Of a stretch of DNA of 41,059 nt, positions 17,917-26,407 are shown in pieces. Where the stretch lies: positions 1 through 41,059 of the forward strand of contig JACCVQ010000004.1 of NCBI GenBank assembly GCA_013698095.1, in the 5' to 3' direction. Position numbers and translations under genes: made by a program. The first letter of the stretch is position 1; every line of letters starts with the position of its first letter. A model generated the notes under the pieces. It was not told the DNA's origin. It ran no database searches and worked only from the letters and a program-made list of their open reading frames with translations. The DNA is from Chloroflexota bacterium. GTDB lineage: Bacteria > Chloroflexota > Limnocylindria > Limnocylindrales > CSP1-4.

Positions 17917-19269
17917 ATGCTTCCCGACCGCTTCCCGAGACCCGCAGGGCACCGACGCCGGGCCTGGTCAGGCGTGCTCGCCCTGGCGCTCGCCACGGCC
18001 GGTTGCGGGTCGCCGACCCCGTCCGGGACAGTCGTCCCCTCACAGGCGCTTCCGTCGGCGACGCCGAGCGGGCCGTCTGCGATCCCCTCCGCGGGCCCAT
18101 CGCCCGCGCCGTCGCCACTTTCATCGGCGGAGCTGGCGGCTCTGTACAGCGAGATCAACGGTCAGGTCCGTAACATCCGCGGCCTCGCCGAGAAGTCTCC
18201 CACTCAGCCGGCGATCCTCAGCCCGGAGCAGATGACGGAACTGCTCACGAAGCAGCTGAACGAGGAGACACCCCCGGCGCTCCTCTCCGCGTACGAGCGG
18301 ATGTATCACGGGCTTGGCGTCCTTCCGAAGGACGCCAAGCTCAGCGCCGTCTTCGGGGAGCTCCTCGAGAGCCAGGTTGCCGGTCTGTACGTGCCCACCG
18401 ACAAGAAGCTGTACGTCGTGTCGAAGGGCGGCGGGATCGGGCCGCTCGAGAAGGTGCTCTACTCCCACGAGTACACGCACGCGCTCCAGGATCAGAACTT
18501 CGACCTCATCAAGTACCAGCCGGATTCCCTGGCGGACCAGAGTGACCGACAGCTCGCTCGGCAGGCCCTGGTCGAAGGCGACGCCTACGTGACGATGACC
18601 TACTGGCTCCAGCAACACCTGTCACCGGGTGACATGGGCGCGGTCATCGGAGGCGGCAGCGACGCAGAGGCACAGGAAGTGCTCAAGCGGATCCCGCCGC
18701 TCATCGCATCGCAGATCCTGTTCGCGGCGCTGGAAGGCACGATCTGGGCTCTCGGCGTCCAACTGAAGAGCGGCTTCCCGGCGATCGACGCCGCGTTCGC
18801 CGATCCACCGGACTCAACGGAGCAGATCCTCCACCCCGAGAAGTGGGCCAGCCGGGAGGCGCCGATTGTCGTCGAGCTCCCGAGCGACCTCGCGTCGAAG
18901 CTCGGTGCCGGCTGGTCGGTGGGCCTCCAGGACACGTTCGGGGAGCACCAGCTCGGAGTCTGGATCACGGGCGCCGTGCCGACCGGCGGCTTGCCCACGC
19001 CCCCGCCGGCAGCGGTCGTCGGCTGGGGCGGCGACAGGATGGCCCTGCTCGACGGGCCCGACGGCGCATGGGCCGTCGTGTTCCGAACCGAGTGGGACAC
19101 GGACGCTGACGCCGCCGAGTTCGAGACGGGAATCACGCCGCGAGTCGAGGCCGCCGGCGGTCCCGGTCGGGTGCTTCCGGGCGAGGGCGGCCGCGTGCGC
19201 TGGATCGTGATCGGCTCGGACGACGCCACGCTCAATGCTGTGGCGGGCGTCCTCGGCCTCGCCGGCTAG
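17917..19269 (+). CDS. Zinc metallopeptidase lipoprotein (HExxH)
   Basis: The 450-residue protein has a lipoprotein signal with lipobox near TAGCGS, a Ser/Pro-rich spacer and a domain with YSHEYTHALQDQ (H184-E185-x-x-H188) followed some 40 residues later by LVEGDAY. The pattern HEYTH plus EGDA is typical of gluzincin-like peptidases in which the downstream Glu completes the zinc site. The C-terminal half (from about 290) contains a lipocalin-like beta-rich part (VGWGGDRMALLDGPDGAWAV). The ATG at 17917 is preferred over 17857 because the signal then starts normally and an AACAAT box precedes it. Probably anchored at the outer membrane face and cleaving unknown proteins. Confidence 0.78.
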   Translation: MLPDRFPRPAGHRRRAWSGVLALALATAGCGSPTPSGTVVPSQALPSATPSGPSAIPSAGPSPAPSPLSSAELAALYSEINGQVRNIRGLAEKSPTQPAILSPEQMTELLTKQLNEETPPALLSAYERMYHGLGVLPKDAKLSAVFGELLESQVAGLYVPTDKKLYVVSKGGGIGPLEKVLYSHEYTHALQDQNFDLIKYQPDSLADQSDRQLARQALVEGDAYVTMTYWLQQHLSPGDMGAVIGGGSDAEAQEVLKRIPPLIASQILFAALEGTIWALGVQLKSGFPAIDAAFADPPDSTEQILHPEKWASREAPIVVELPSDLASKLGAGWSVGLQDTFGEHQLGVWITGAVPTGGLPTPPPAAVVGWGGDRMALLDGPDGAWAVVFRTEWDTDADAAEFETGITPRVEAAGGPGRVLPGEGGRVRWIVIGSDDATLNAVAGVLGLAG

Positions 19270-19290
19270 TCAACTCGGACGATTGGCGCG

Positions 19291-19312
19291 CCGCCGCGAC
19301 CGGACGCGGCGG
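19291..19312. terminator. Hairpin between the peptidase gene and argS
   Basis: CCGCCGCG (19291-19298) and CGCGGCGG (19305-19312) form a perfect 8-bp stem with a 6-base loop in the 49-base gap between two converging genes. There is no T-run. Confidence 0.5.
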
Positions 19313-19318
19313 GACGGG

Positions 19319-21025
19319 CTACATCGATTCGGGCGCTGAGATCCCGAGCAGCCCGAGGGCGTTGGCGAGGGTGATCCGGGCAACCGACACGAGGGCCAGC
19401 CGGCTGGCCGACCGCTCGGGGTCGGCCTCGTCGACGACCCGGGCATCGCGGTAGAAGGCATGGAACTCGGTGGCCAGCATCGTCGCGTAGGCCGTCACGC
19501 CGTGGGTCTCCTCGGACGTCGCTGCGTCCTCGACGACTTCCGGGAACCGGACGATCGCCCGGGCGAGGGCCGCCTCCGGGCCGCCGCCCAGGAGCTCGCC
19601 AACCCCGGACGCCGGGGCGATCCCGACAGCGGTTGCCTTGCGCAGGATCGAGGCGATCCGGGCGTGGGCGTACTGAACGTAGTAAACCGGGTTCTCGGCC
19701 GACTGCTTCTTGGCGAGCTCGATGTCGAAGTCGATCCCGGTGGTTGCTGCGCGGGACGCGAAGAACCAACGGGCGGCGTCGACGCCGACCTCCTCGAGCA
19801 GCTCGTCGAGCGTGATGAACTCGCCCGCTCGCTTGCTCATCGAGATCTCGTGGCCGTCGCGGATGAAGCGGACCCACGAGTAGAGGAGCATCTGGACCGC
19901 GTCACGATCGTAGCCCATCGCCTCGGCGGCATTGCGAGTCCGCGCGACTGTGCCGTGATGGTCGGCGCCCCAGATGTAGATCAGGTGGTCGAAACCGCGG
20001 CTGAACTTCTCGGTCACGTAGCCGATGTCGGCGGCGAAGTAGGTCGGGCGGCCGTCCGAGCGGTAGATCACGCGGTCCTTGTCGTCGCCGAACGTCGTCG
20101 AGCGGAACCACACGGCGCCGTCCTGCTCGTAGACATGACCGCCGGCTCGGAGCCGTTCGACGGCCCGCTCGACCCAGCCCTCGGCGTGGAGCGAGCCCTC
20201 GCTCTTCCAGACGTCGAAATGAACGCCGAGCCGCTCGAGGCTGGCCTCGATTCCCGTGCGGACCCGGGCACCGGCCCAGCGTCCGATGATGTCGGCGCCA
20301 TCCGCTCCGGGCGCCTGCGCCGCCGCGAGGACGTCGCCGGGAAGCTCGCGTGCGAGGTCCTCGACATAGGCGCCGTGGTAGCCCTCTTCGGGCACGGGCT
20401 CGGCGTGGCGAAGCGCCACGACCGAAGCGCCGAGCTTGCCAACCTGGGTCCCCGAATCGTTGAAGTAGTACTCGCGCGTGACCGTCTGGCCGCCCGCTTC
20501 GAGGACTCGGCAGAGGAGGTCGCCGACGAAGGCACCGCGGGCATTGCCGATCGTCAGCGGGCCGGTGGGGTTGGCCGAGACGAACTCGACGTTGACCGCC
20601 CTCCGCTTGCCGGCCGGCACGCGGCCCCAGCCGACAGGATCGGCGAGGATCGTCCCGATCGTTGTCGCCAGCGCCGTGTCGGTGAGTCGGAGGTTCAGGA
20701 ACCCCGGCGCCGCGACGTCCACCGACGCGATCGGCGACGTGCCATCGCCCGCAGCCGCCTCGGCGGCGATCTCGGCAGCGATCGCGGCGGCGATGTCAAG
20801 CGGCGCGCGGCGATACGGCCGGGCGAGCTTCATGGCCAGGCTGGCGGCGAAATCGCCGTGCTCGGGGTGGGCGGGCCGATCCAGATCGACCGCCGGGAGG
20901 ACGGTGCCGTCTGCGACCCCCGGGAGGGCGCCACGCGCGACGGCGCGCTGCCATGCCCGCGCGACGGCGTCGCGGACCTGCGCCCGGAGCGGCAGCTGGG
21001 TCGTCGGCTGGCTGGCGCTGGTCAC
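19319..21025 (-). CDS. argS: Arginyl-tRNA synthetase
   Basis: The 568-residue class I synthetase charges tRNA-Arg. The N-terminal additional domain (residues 1-120) is followed by FVSANPTGPLTIGNARG, where the HIGH motif normally reads HVGH or HIGH; here it is Thr158-Ile-Gly-Asn161. The KMSKS equivalent is intact (MSKRAGEF), as is YFAADIGYVTEKFSRGFDHLIY. The C-terminal DALR anticodon domain begins around VYYVQYAHARIASILRKA. The start is GTG at 21025, with GAGG upstream; longer frames would enter the promoter region. A TACCAT box on the minus strand lies about 80 bases further upstream. It is the only aminoacyl-tRNA synthetase here. Confidence 0.94.
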   Translation of the reverse strand: MTSASQPTTQLPLRAQVRDAVARAWQRAVARGALPGVADGTVLPAVDLDRPAHPEHGDFAASLAMKLARPYRRAPLDIAAAIAAEIAAEAAAGDGTSPIASVDVAAPGFLNLRLTDTALATTIGTILADPVGWGRVPAGKRRAVNVEFVSANPTGPLTIGNARGAFVGDLLCRVLEAGGQTVTREYYFNDSGTQVGKLGASVVALRHAEPVPEEGYHGAYVEDLARELPGDVLAAAQAPGADGADIIGRWAGARVRTGIEASLERLGVHFDVWKSEGSLHAEGWVERAVERLRAGGHVYEQDGAVWFRSTTFGDDKDRVIYRSDGRPTYFAADIGYVTEKFSRGFDHLIYIWGADHHGTVARTRNAAEAMGYDRDAVQMLLYSWVRFIRDGHEISMSKRAGEFITLDELLEEVGVDAARWFFASRAATTGIDFDIELAKKQSAENPVYYVQYAHARIASILRKATAVGIAPASGVGELLGGGPEAALARAIVRFPEVVEDAATSEETHGVTAYATMLATEFHAFYRDARVVDEADPERSASRLALVSVARITLANALGLLGISAPESM

Positions 21026-21206
21026 GTCTGGCGGCCTCGAATCGTGCTGGGGAACCGGTGCCGTCGAGCCGACTCCGGGTCCGACCAGAACGGGCCGCCC
21101 ATGGTAGCCGGTCGGTCCGCGCCGCTGCCCGTGCCCCGGGTCCTGGTACCTCGTTGCACTGCCGCAACGCAAAGACGAACCGGGGCCGGTGTCAAACAGT
21201 GGACAC

Positions 21207-21235
21207 TTGTGAAATTGGGTCTAGTCATAGGTAAT
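21207..21235 (+). promoter_or_regulatory. Candidate promoter of the large surface protein gene
   Basis: TTGTGA (21207-21212) and GGTAAT (21230-21235) are separated by exactly 17 bases. A short inverted repeat GTGTC...GACAC (21190-21207) overlaps the -35. A start near 21242 would give a leader of about 200 bases, in contrast to the leaderless genes elsewhere. Confidence 0.45.
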
Positions 21236-21241
21236 GCGGAC

Positions 21242-21444
21242 CAGTACTTTTTTCAGTCCGTAGCGCCGTAGAGTGCCCGTACTTCCTTCGCGGAAGCATT
21301 TACGGCAGGAGACGGAAGTACCGGCACTGAGCCGGCGTCAGTGGGACTGAGGTCCCACAGGGGGTACCGACAACCGGGGATCGTCTTTCTGTTCGAGGTC
21401 TTATCTATCGTGGGTGTTTTCTCGGGGATCCGGAGGGTTTGATC
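21242..21444 (+). promoter_or_regulatory. Long structured 5' leader with mutually exclusive hairpins
   Basis: AGTGCC-c-GTACTTCC (21272-21286) pairs with GGAAGTAC-c-GGCACT (21314-21328), 14 pairs with one mismatch. The same CTTCC (21282-21286) can instead pair with the nearer GGAAG (21292-21296) as a small hairpin. A second perfect hairpin, GTGGGAC-tgag-GTCCCAC, is at 21341-21358. A ribosome site GGAGGG (21432-21437) precedes the ATG at 21445. The alternative pairing is the hallmark of a regulatory RNA, but I could not match it to a riboswitch class I know. No gene is seen in this gap. Confidence 0.5.
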
Positions 21445-24400
21445 ATGGCGTCTCGGGGTATCTGGCAGTTCATGAGCGCGAGGACGCGACGAGGATTGGC
21501 CCTGTCGTGGTCGGCGCTCTTCGTGCTTTCACTGCTGTTGCAGTACTTCAGCTTCGCTCTTGCATCGCCGGCCCTGGCCGTCCATGGCGAGGGTCTCTTC
21601 GAGGTCGACGGCAACGCGCTCGACCAGGCGCCGCCGGAGCCGGATGACGACTGGAACAGCCTGAACCACGCCATTGACAGCATCTTCATCCCGGGCTCCG
21701 TCGAGAAGGACGGCGTCGACACCACCTACTTCACGGGCGGCGGGTCGAAGGACGTCAACGACATCTCGCAGTGGCAGTACTCGGCGAACGACGTCGCCCC
21801 GGACAAGGACGAGATCCTCGACGCCTTCGCCGCGGTGTACGAGAAGAATGGTGACACGTTCGTCTACTTCGGAGCGGATCGGTTCGATGGCTCCGGCGAC
21901 GCGTTCATCGGCTTCTGGTTCCTCCAGAGCAACATCAGCCTCGGCGCAAATGGCTCCTTCAACGGGACCCACGTGAACGGCGACATTCTCGTTCTGTCGG
22001 ACTTCACGAACGGTGGATCCGTCGCCGAGATCCAGGTCTACGAGTGGATCAACGGCAAGCTCGTCGTCAAGGCCAGCAGCGCCACTTGCGACGTCCCGGG
22101 CGAAGAAGAGGCCTGTGCCGCGGTCAACGCCGCCACCGCCACTGCCCCCTGGGCGTTCCTCGACAAGAGCGGCAGCACGAACTTTGCTGCCGGTGAGTTC
22201 TACGAGGGTGGCGTCAACCTCGACCTGATCTTCGGTGAGGATCCGCCCTGCTTCTCGACGTTCATCGCCGAGACCCGTTCGTCGGCCTCGACGTCGGCCC
22301 AGCTCAAGGACTTCGCCCTCGGCAGCCTGAGCACCTGCGTTCCGCCGACCCTGACCACCGACGCGTCAACGACAACCTGGCACTTCGGTGATGCGGGCGT
22401 GACCGACACCGCGACCCTGTCGGGCAACGACGGCCCTGCCTCGGGCAAGGTCAAGTTCTTCATCTGCACGCCGGCCCAGATCACGGCCGCCGGCTGCCCC
22501 ACCGGTGGGACCCAGATCGGTGTCGCCGCCGGCGTGGCAGTCACCACGTCCGCGAACGGTGGAACGGCCACCTCGACGCCGGCCTTCGTGCCGACGGCCG
22601 CGGGCAAGTACTGCTTCCGAGCGCAGTACGTTCCGGACGGGAACTCGGACTACCTGGCCGCCTCGCACACGAACGCCACCACTGAGTGCTTCACCGTCGT
22701 CAAGAACGACACGACGATCACGACCATGGCCAACCAGAGCGTGAACGTCGGCGCCGCGATCGCGGACACGGCCGTCCTGGCTGGCGCCACCGGCGACGCG
22801 GGCGGGACGATCACCTTCCGGGCGTACGGCCCTGGCGATGACGACTGCAACGGCACCGCGGCGTTTACGAGCGATCCCGTCGCCGTCAGCGGCAACGGGT
22901 CGTACGGCCCGGTCTCGTTCACCCCGACCACCGCCGGTGTCTACTACTGGATCGCGACGTACAGCGGCGATGCCAAGAACGCGGGCTCGACCCACGCGTG
23001 CGGCGCGACGGGCGAGGTCGACACCGTCGGCAAGCTGCATCCCAGCATCAACACGGTTGCCTCGGCCTCCGTCATCGTCGGTGGCACCATTCACGACACC
23101 GCCACTCTCGCCGGTGGGCACGCGCCGACCGGTTCCATCACCTTCAACCTGTATGGCCCCGATGACGCGACCTGCACCGGCGACGTGATCTTCACCGACA
23201 GCGTCACCGTCAATCGCAACGGCGACTACGTCTCGGACGCCTTCACGACGACGCAGGCCGGCACGTATCGCTGGATCGCCAACTACAGTGGCGACGCCAA
23301 CAACACGGCTACGGCCAACGGCTGCAACGAGACCAACGAAAGCGTGATCGTCAACAAGACGACCCCGTCGATCACGACCTTGCTCGTGTCCGGTGACCAC
23401 ACCGGCGCGAACATCTCCGTCGCGCTCGGATCCATGGTCCACGACACCTCGGCGCTTGCCGGTGCCACGGCCGACGCCGGCGGCACGGTCCACTACCAGG
23501 TCTTCTCCGACGACACCTGCACGACGCTCTTCGCGGATGCGGGCACCAAGGACGTCGTCAACGGTGTTCCCGGCGACTCGGACGCGATTCAGTTCAACTC
23601 GTCCGGCATCTATTACTGGCAGGCTGACTACAGCGGCGACGCCAACAACAGCGCCGCGGAGGGAGACTGCACCGAGGAAACCGTCTCGGTCGGCCTCAGC
23701 AACCCGACGATCTCGACGAACGCCTCGGCGAGTGTCCTGGTCGGCGGCGAGATCCACGACACCGCGACCCTTGCGGACGGGTTCAACCCGACCGGCTCGA
23801 TCACCTTCAACCTGTACGGCCCGGACGACGCGACCTGCGCGGCCGAAGCCATCTTCTCGAGCACCGTCGCTGTCGACGGCAATGGCGACTACGTCTCCGG
23901 GGCATACACGGCCACCACGGCCGGCGTGTACCGGTGGGTCGCGCGCTACAGCGGTGACGGAAACAACAGCGTCGCTGCAGGCTCCTGCAATGACGCGAAC
24001 GAGAACGTCATCGTCACCACCCCGGACCTCGACGTGGTCAAGCTCGTCGCGACCGGCGACGGCGTCTTCGGCCCGACCAACGTCGCCACCCCGGGCTCCG
24101 TGGTGAAGTACCAGATCACCGTGACCAACAGCGGCGACGGCGTCGCCACCAACGTCCCGGTCTCGGACGACATCGCTGCGATCCTCGCTCATGCGACCTA
24201 CAACAACGATTGCAACCTCGCGTGCAATCTCGTCGGCTCCACCCTGAACTGGACACTCGCGTCGATCGCCGCGGGAGACTCCGTCACGCTGACCTTCTCG
24301 GTCACGCTCGATGAGTCGTTCCCGGCCGGCACGACCACCCTGCCGAACGTCGTCGTCGTCACCGGCCCGGGCAGCAATTGCCCGGAGGCCAGCACCGATC

Positions 24401-25038
24401 CCGACTGCACGACGACCACCACGGTGACCGAGTCGATCCTCTCGATCGACAAGTCGTTCACTGGCAACACCGGCGGCACCGACCCGGACCTCGACGTCCC
24501 GGCTGCCAACGTCGGCGACACCCTGACCTACACCCTCCACTACACCGGCGAAGGCCCGCTCACGGGGACCGTCATCAGCGACGTCCTGCCCCAGGGTCTC
24601 GCCTACATCGCCGGCAGCGGCGAGGCCGGCGACAACGGTTCCGACTTCGACTTCGTCGGCTACGACGCAGCGACCCGGACCCTGTCCTGGATCGGCAATG
24701 GCGAAGGCCAGTCCATCCCGGATCCGGCCGACGGCGACGTGACCTATCAGGTCACCGTCCTCGCCACAGCCCCTGATTTCGCCCAGCCACTCGTCAACGT
24801 GGCCACGATCGACTCCGATCAGACACCGCCTGACAGCGACACCACCCCGGTCGCGGTCCTCGCTCCGCCGCTGGAGCTGACCCCGCCACCCACCAGCACT
24901 CTCACCCCGCAGTCGGGGACGGGCAACCCGGGCTTTGGCCTGATGCTCATCCTCATCGGCGTGGCCGGCCTCGTGCTCGGGATCGGGTTCGTCACCCCGG
25001 TGCCGGCACGGGTCCGACGACGGGACCGCCTCGGCTAA
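21445..25038 (+). CDS. Large cell-surface protein with Ig-like repeats and DUF11 domains
   Basis: The 1197-residue protein has a signal peptide (cleavage after SPALA, residue 45) and an N-terminal domain of about 250 residues (YFTGGGSKDVNDISQWQYS, DTFVYFGADRFDGSGDAFIG) of a kind found ahead of Ig/DUF11 arrays in bacterial surface proteins. Then come five Ig-like repeats starting near 301, 422, 532, 641 and 753, each ending in a Y-SGD-N/A motif with paired cysteines, two DUF11 domains near 859 and 996, a Pro/Thr spacer and a C-terminal membrane helix (about 1165-1185) with a basic tail. Repeats 3 and 5 are almost identical. No LPxTG motif is seen, so anchoring is by the helix. ATG 21445 is set by GGAGGG 7 bases before it. 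Likely an adhesin or cell-envelope filament protein. Confidence 0.85.
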   Translation: MASRGIWQFMSARTRRGLALSWSALFVLSLLLQYFSFALASPALAVHGEGLFEVDGNALDQAPPEPDDDWNSLNHAIDSIFIPGSVEKDGVDTTYFTGGGSKDVNDISQWQYSANDVAPDKDEILDAFAAVYEKNGDTFVYFGADRFDGSGDAFIGFWFLQSNISLGANGSFNGTHVNGDILVLSDFTNGGSVAEIQVYEWINGKLVVKASSATCDVPGEEEACAAVNAATATAPWAFLDKSGSTNFAAGEFYEGGVNLDLIFGEDPPCFSTFIAETRSSASTSAQLKDFALGSLSTCVPPTLTTDASTTTWHFGDAGVTDTATLSGNDGPASGKVKFFICTPAQITAAGCPTGGTQIGVAAGVAVTTSANGGTATSTPAFVPTAAGKYCFRAQYVPDGNSDYLAASHTNATTECFTVVKNDTTITTMANQSVNVGAAIADTAVLAGATGDAGGTITFRAYGPGDDDCNGTAAFTSDPVAVSGNGSYGPVSFTPTTAGVYYWIATYSGDAKNAGSTHACGATGEVDTVGKLHPSINTVASASVIVGGTIHDTATLAGGHAPTGSITFNLYGPDDATCTGDVIFTDSVTVNRNGDYVSDAFTTTQAGTYRWIANYSGDANNTATANGCNETNESVIVNKTTPSITTLLVSGDHTGANISVALGSMVHDTSALAGATADAGGTVHYQVFSDDTCTTLFADAGTKDVVNGVPGDSDAIQFNSSGIYYWQADYSGDANNSAAEGDCTEETVSVGLSNPTISTNASASVLVGGEIHDTATLADGFNPTGSITFNLYGPDDATCAAEAIFSSTVAVDGNGDYVSGAYTATTAGVYRWVARYSGDGNNSVAAGSCNDANENVIVTTPDLDVVKLVATGDGVFGPTNVATPGSVVKYQITVTNSGDGVATNVPVSDDIAAILAHATYNNDCNLACNLVGSTLNWTLASIAAGDSVTLTFSVTLDESFPAGTTTLPNVVVVTGPGSNCPEASTDPDCTTTTTVTESILSIDKSFTGNTGGTDPDLDVPAANVGDTLTYTLHYTGEGPLTGTVISDVLPQGLAYIAGSGEAGDNGSDFDFVGYDAATRTLSWIGNGEGQSIPDPADGDVTYQVTVLATAPDFAQPLVNVATIDSDQTPPDSDTTPVAVLAPPLELTPPPTSTLTPQSGTGNPGFGLMLILIGVAGLVLGIGFVTPVPARVRRRDRLG
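23038..24018 (+). repeat. Near-identical Ig repeat pair inside the surface protein gene
   Basis: The segments around 23138 and 23798, 660 bases apart, both encode GSITFNLYGPDDATC and the same flanks (VGGxIHDTATLA upstream, GDYVS and YSGD downstream). The DNA is highly similar including many third positions, which suggests recent duplication or gene conversion of a two-repeat unit. Confidence 0.7.
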
Positions 25039-25143
25039 GCCCGAAGCAACCGGCTCCCGGCCGGCGGATTGGGTGAACGATCACCCGACTCGCCGGCCGT
25101 CGGGCGGCCGTCGAAACCAAGCCATTGGGTCCCCGAGACCCGG

Positions 25144-25173
25144 ACGGGGCGTTCTTGCCTAGGAACGCCCCGT
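25144..25173 (+). terminator. Terminator 1 after the large surface protein gene
   Basis: ACGGGGCGTTC (25144-25154) and GAACGCCCCGT (25163-25173) form a perfect 11-bp stem with an 8-base loop, followed by TCGTCAT. Confidence 0.65.
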
Positions 25174-25208
25174 TCGTCATGCCCGGGCCGGACGTCCCGT
25201 CGATCGCG

Positions 25209-25247
25209 CACCCCGGTGGTCCCAGGGACCGTCCGGGGTGTTTTGTT
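25209..25247 (+). terminator. Terminator 2 after the large surface protein gene
   Basis: CACCCCGG (25209-25216) pairs with CCGGGGTG (25233-25240) and encloses GGTCC/GGACC. The stem is followed at once by TTTTGTT, making this the clearest intrinsic terminator in the window. Confidence 0.8.
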
Positions 25248-25428
25248 GCCCGCTCGCAACGATGTTCGCGCTCGCTGTCCGGACTGATGCGGTCCTGTGG
25301 AGTTGCCGCCGCCAAATGGTCCTAGACGAGTACCGGGCCCGCAGTGCAGGATGACGGAGCCGTCCAGGCAACGGCTTCCGGAAGTCCGGGATCAAACCAA
25401 ACAGCCTCTGTACCTCGGGGACCGACAA
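25248..25428 (+). promoter_or_regulatory. Leader region of the second surface protein gene
   Basis: About 180 bases without a gene. It contains the palindrome CTTCCGGAAG (25375-25384) and ends GGGGACCGACAA (25417-25428) directly before the ATG; GGGGA probably serves as the ribosome site. The first leader contains the similar string GGGGTACCGACAA at 21361-21373. No clear promoter is seen. Confidence 0.35.
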
Positions 25429-26277
25429 ATGACGACTTCTACTTCTCGCACGGCCCAGCGCGGCCACACCCTTCGCAAGGCCGGTTGGCTCAGCGCCGCC
25501 GCCATGCTCGCCGTTTCGGCTCTCGCACCGGCCGTGAACGCAGCATCCGTCACGCCGACGCCCGTCAACTCCGGCAATCCCACGTGCGCGTCCTTCGATG
25601 CCGGTTGGACACAGTTCAAGCTGGAAGGCGAAAGCCTGGCGAACGGCATCTACACAGACGGCACTCTGATCGTCACGATCAGCGGCTACACCAACTCGGA
25701 GTCGGGAGAGCCGGGCAGCTTCGACTGGTCGTCGAACATCGGCGTCGACGCGGTCTTCGTGAAGGCCGGCACCGACAAGCACAACCTGTATGTCTACATC
25801 CCGGAGTCGACGGGCGACACCGACCTGGGCCCGCAGGCCGGGAACGGCAACGGAATCAGCCACATCTCGTTCTGCTATGACGTGGAGACGGCTTCGACGC
25901 CTCCGTCGACCCCGCCGAGCGAGGCCCCGAGCGAGGCTCCGAGCGAACAGCCGAGCGAGGCCCCGTCCGAGGCCCCGAGCGAGGCCCCGTCCGAGGCCCC
26001 GAGCGAGCAGCCGTCCGAGGCCCCGACCGAGCAGCCGTCCGAGGCACCGAGCGGCAGTGAGCTCCCGATCGCGACCGATCAGCCGAGCGAGCAGCCGGCC
26101 GGCGGAGTTGCTGGCGCAACCGGCGTCCCCGGCGTCACGCCTCCCCCGACCGACACCATGGGATCGGCCCAGACCTCGAGCAGCGACGGCTGGCGGGTGG
26201 TCCTCATCGGACTTGCCACCATCCTCGTCGCAGCCCTGACCTTCACCCAGCCGGGCCGTTCGACCCGCCGCCGCTAG
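25429..26277 (+). CDS. Secreted surface protein with PSEAPSEQ-type repeat stalk
   Basis: The 282-residue protein has a signal peptide (cleavage near VNA, residue 38), a globular domain of about 110 residues (WTQFKLEGE, GSFDWSSNIGVDAVFVKAG, ISHISFCYD), then a stalk of about 15 Ser-Glu-Ala/Gln-Pro units and a C-terminal membrane helix followed by RSTRRR. The domain pattern WSSNIGVDAV...SHISFCYD occurs in many actinobacterial and related surface proteins of unknown role. It lies directly downstream of the large surface protein but behind two terminators, so it is separately transcribed. ATG 25429 is set by the signal peptide and the GGGGA ribosome site. Confidence 0.8.
   Translation: MTTSTSRTAQRGHTLRKAGWLSAAAMLAVSALAPAVNAASVTPTPVNSGNPTCASFDAGWTQFKLEGESLANGIYTDGTLIVTISGYTNSESGEPGSFDWSSNIGVDAVFVKAGTDKHNLYVYIPESTGDTDLGPQAGNGNGISHISFCYDVETASTPPSTPPSEAPSEAPSEQPSEAPSEAPSEAPSEAPSEQPSEAPTEQPSEAPSGSELPIATDQPSEQPAGGVAGATGVPGVTPPPTDTMGSAQTSSSDGWRVVLIGLATILVAALTFTQPGRSTRRR
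25915..26052 (+). repeat. Tandem 12-base repeat encoding (PSEA/PSEQ)n
   Basis: A run of degenerate units of the type CCGAGCGAGGCC encodes alternating PSEA and PSEQ. It is a rigid, acidic stalk in the protein and a likely site of length variation between strains. Confidence 0.8.
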
Positions 26278-26303
26278 TCCTCGCCGTCTCCGAGGATCTC
26301 CGG

Positions 26304-26332
26304 GACCGGAGCGCGAATGCCGCGCTCCGGTC
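26304..26332 (+). terminator. Terminator after the second surface protein gene
   Basis: GACCGGAGCGCG (26304-26315) and CGCGCTCCGGTC (26321-26332) form a perfect 12-bp stem with a 5-base loop, followed by TCTGCTTGT. It separates the plus-strand gene from the converging MBL gene. Confidence 0.75.
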
Positions 26333-26407
26333 TCTGCTTGTCCGGAGCGGGTCGCCGGGATCAGGCTGCGGAGGGTGAGGGCCGCGCATCGGATCGAGCC
26401 GCGGCGA

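Noticed and set aside
19460..21271. A 603-codon plus-strand frame opposite argS
   Set aside because: Antisense shadow of a clear aminoacyl-tRNA synthetase; no domain or ribosome site.
21151..21373. Possible c-di-GMP class I riboswitch, from AACGCAAAG near 21168 and GGGGTACCGA near 21361
   Set aside because: The two pieces are about 190 bases apart, the first lies upstream of the likely promoter, and the conserved core between them is absent.
22366..24540. A 724-codon minus-strand frame inside the surface protein gene
   Set aside because: It is antisense to the Ig repeats, with repetitive composition mirroring the plus-strand repeats and no recognisable domain.
25915..26052. Regular repeats considered as a CRISPR array
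   Set aside because: The repeats are contiguous 12-base coding units in frame with PSEA/PSEQ and have no spacers. No CRISPR array or cas gene is seen in the window.
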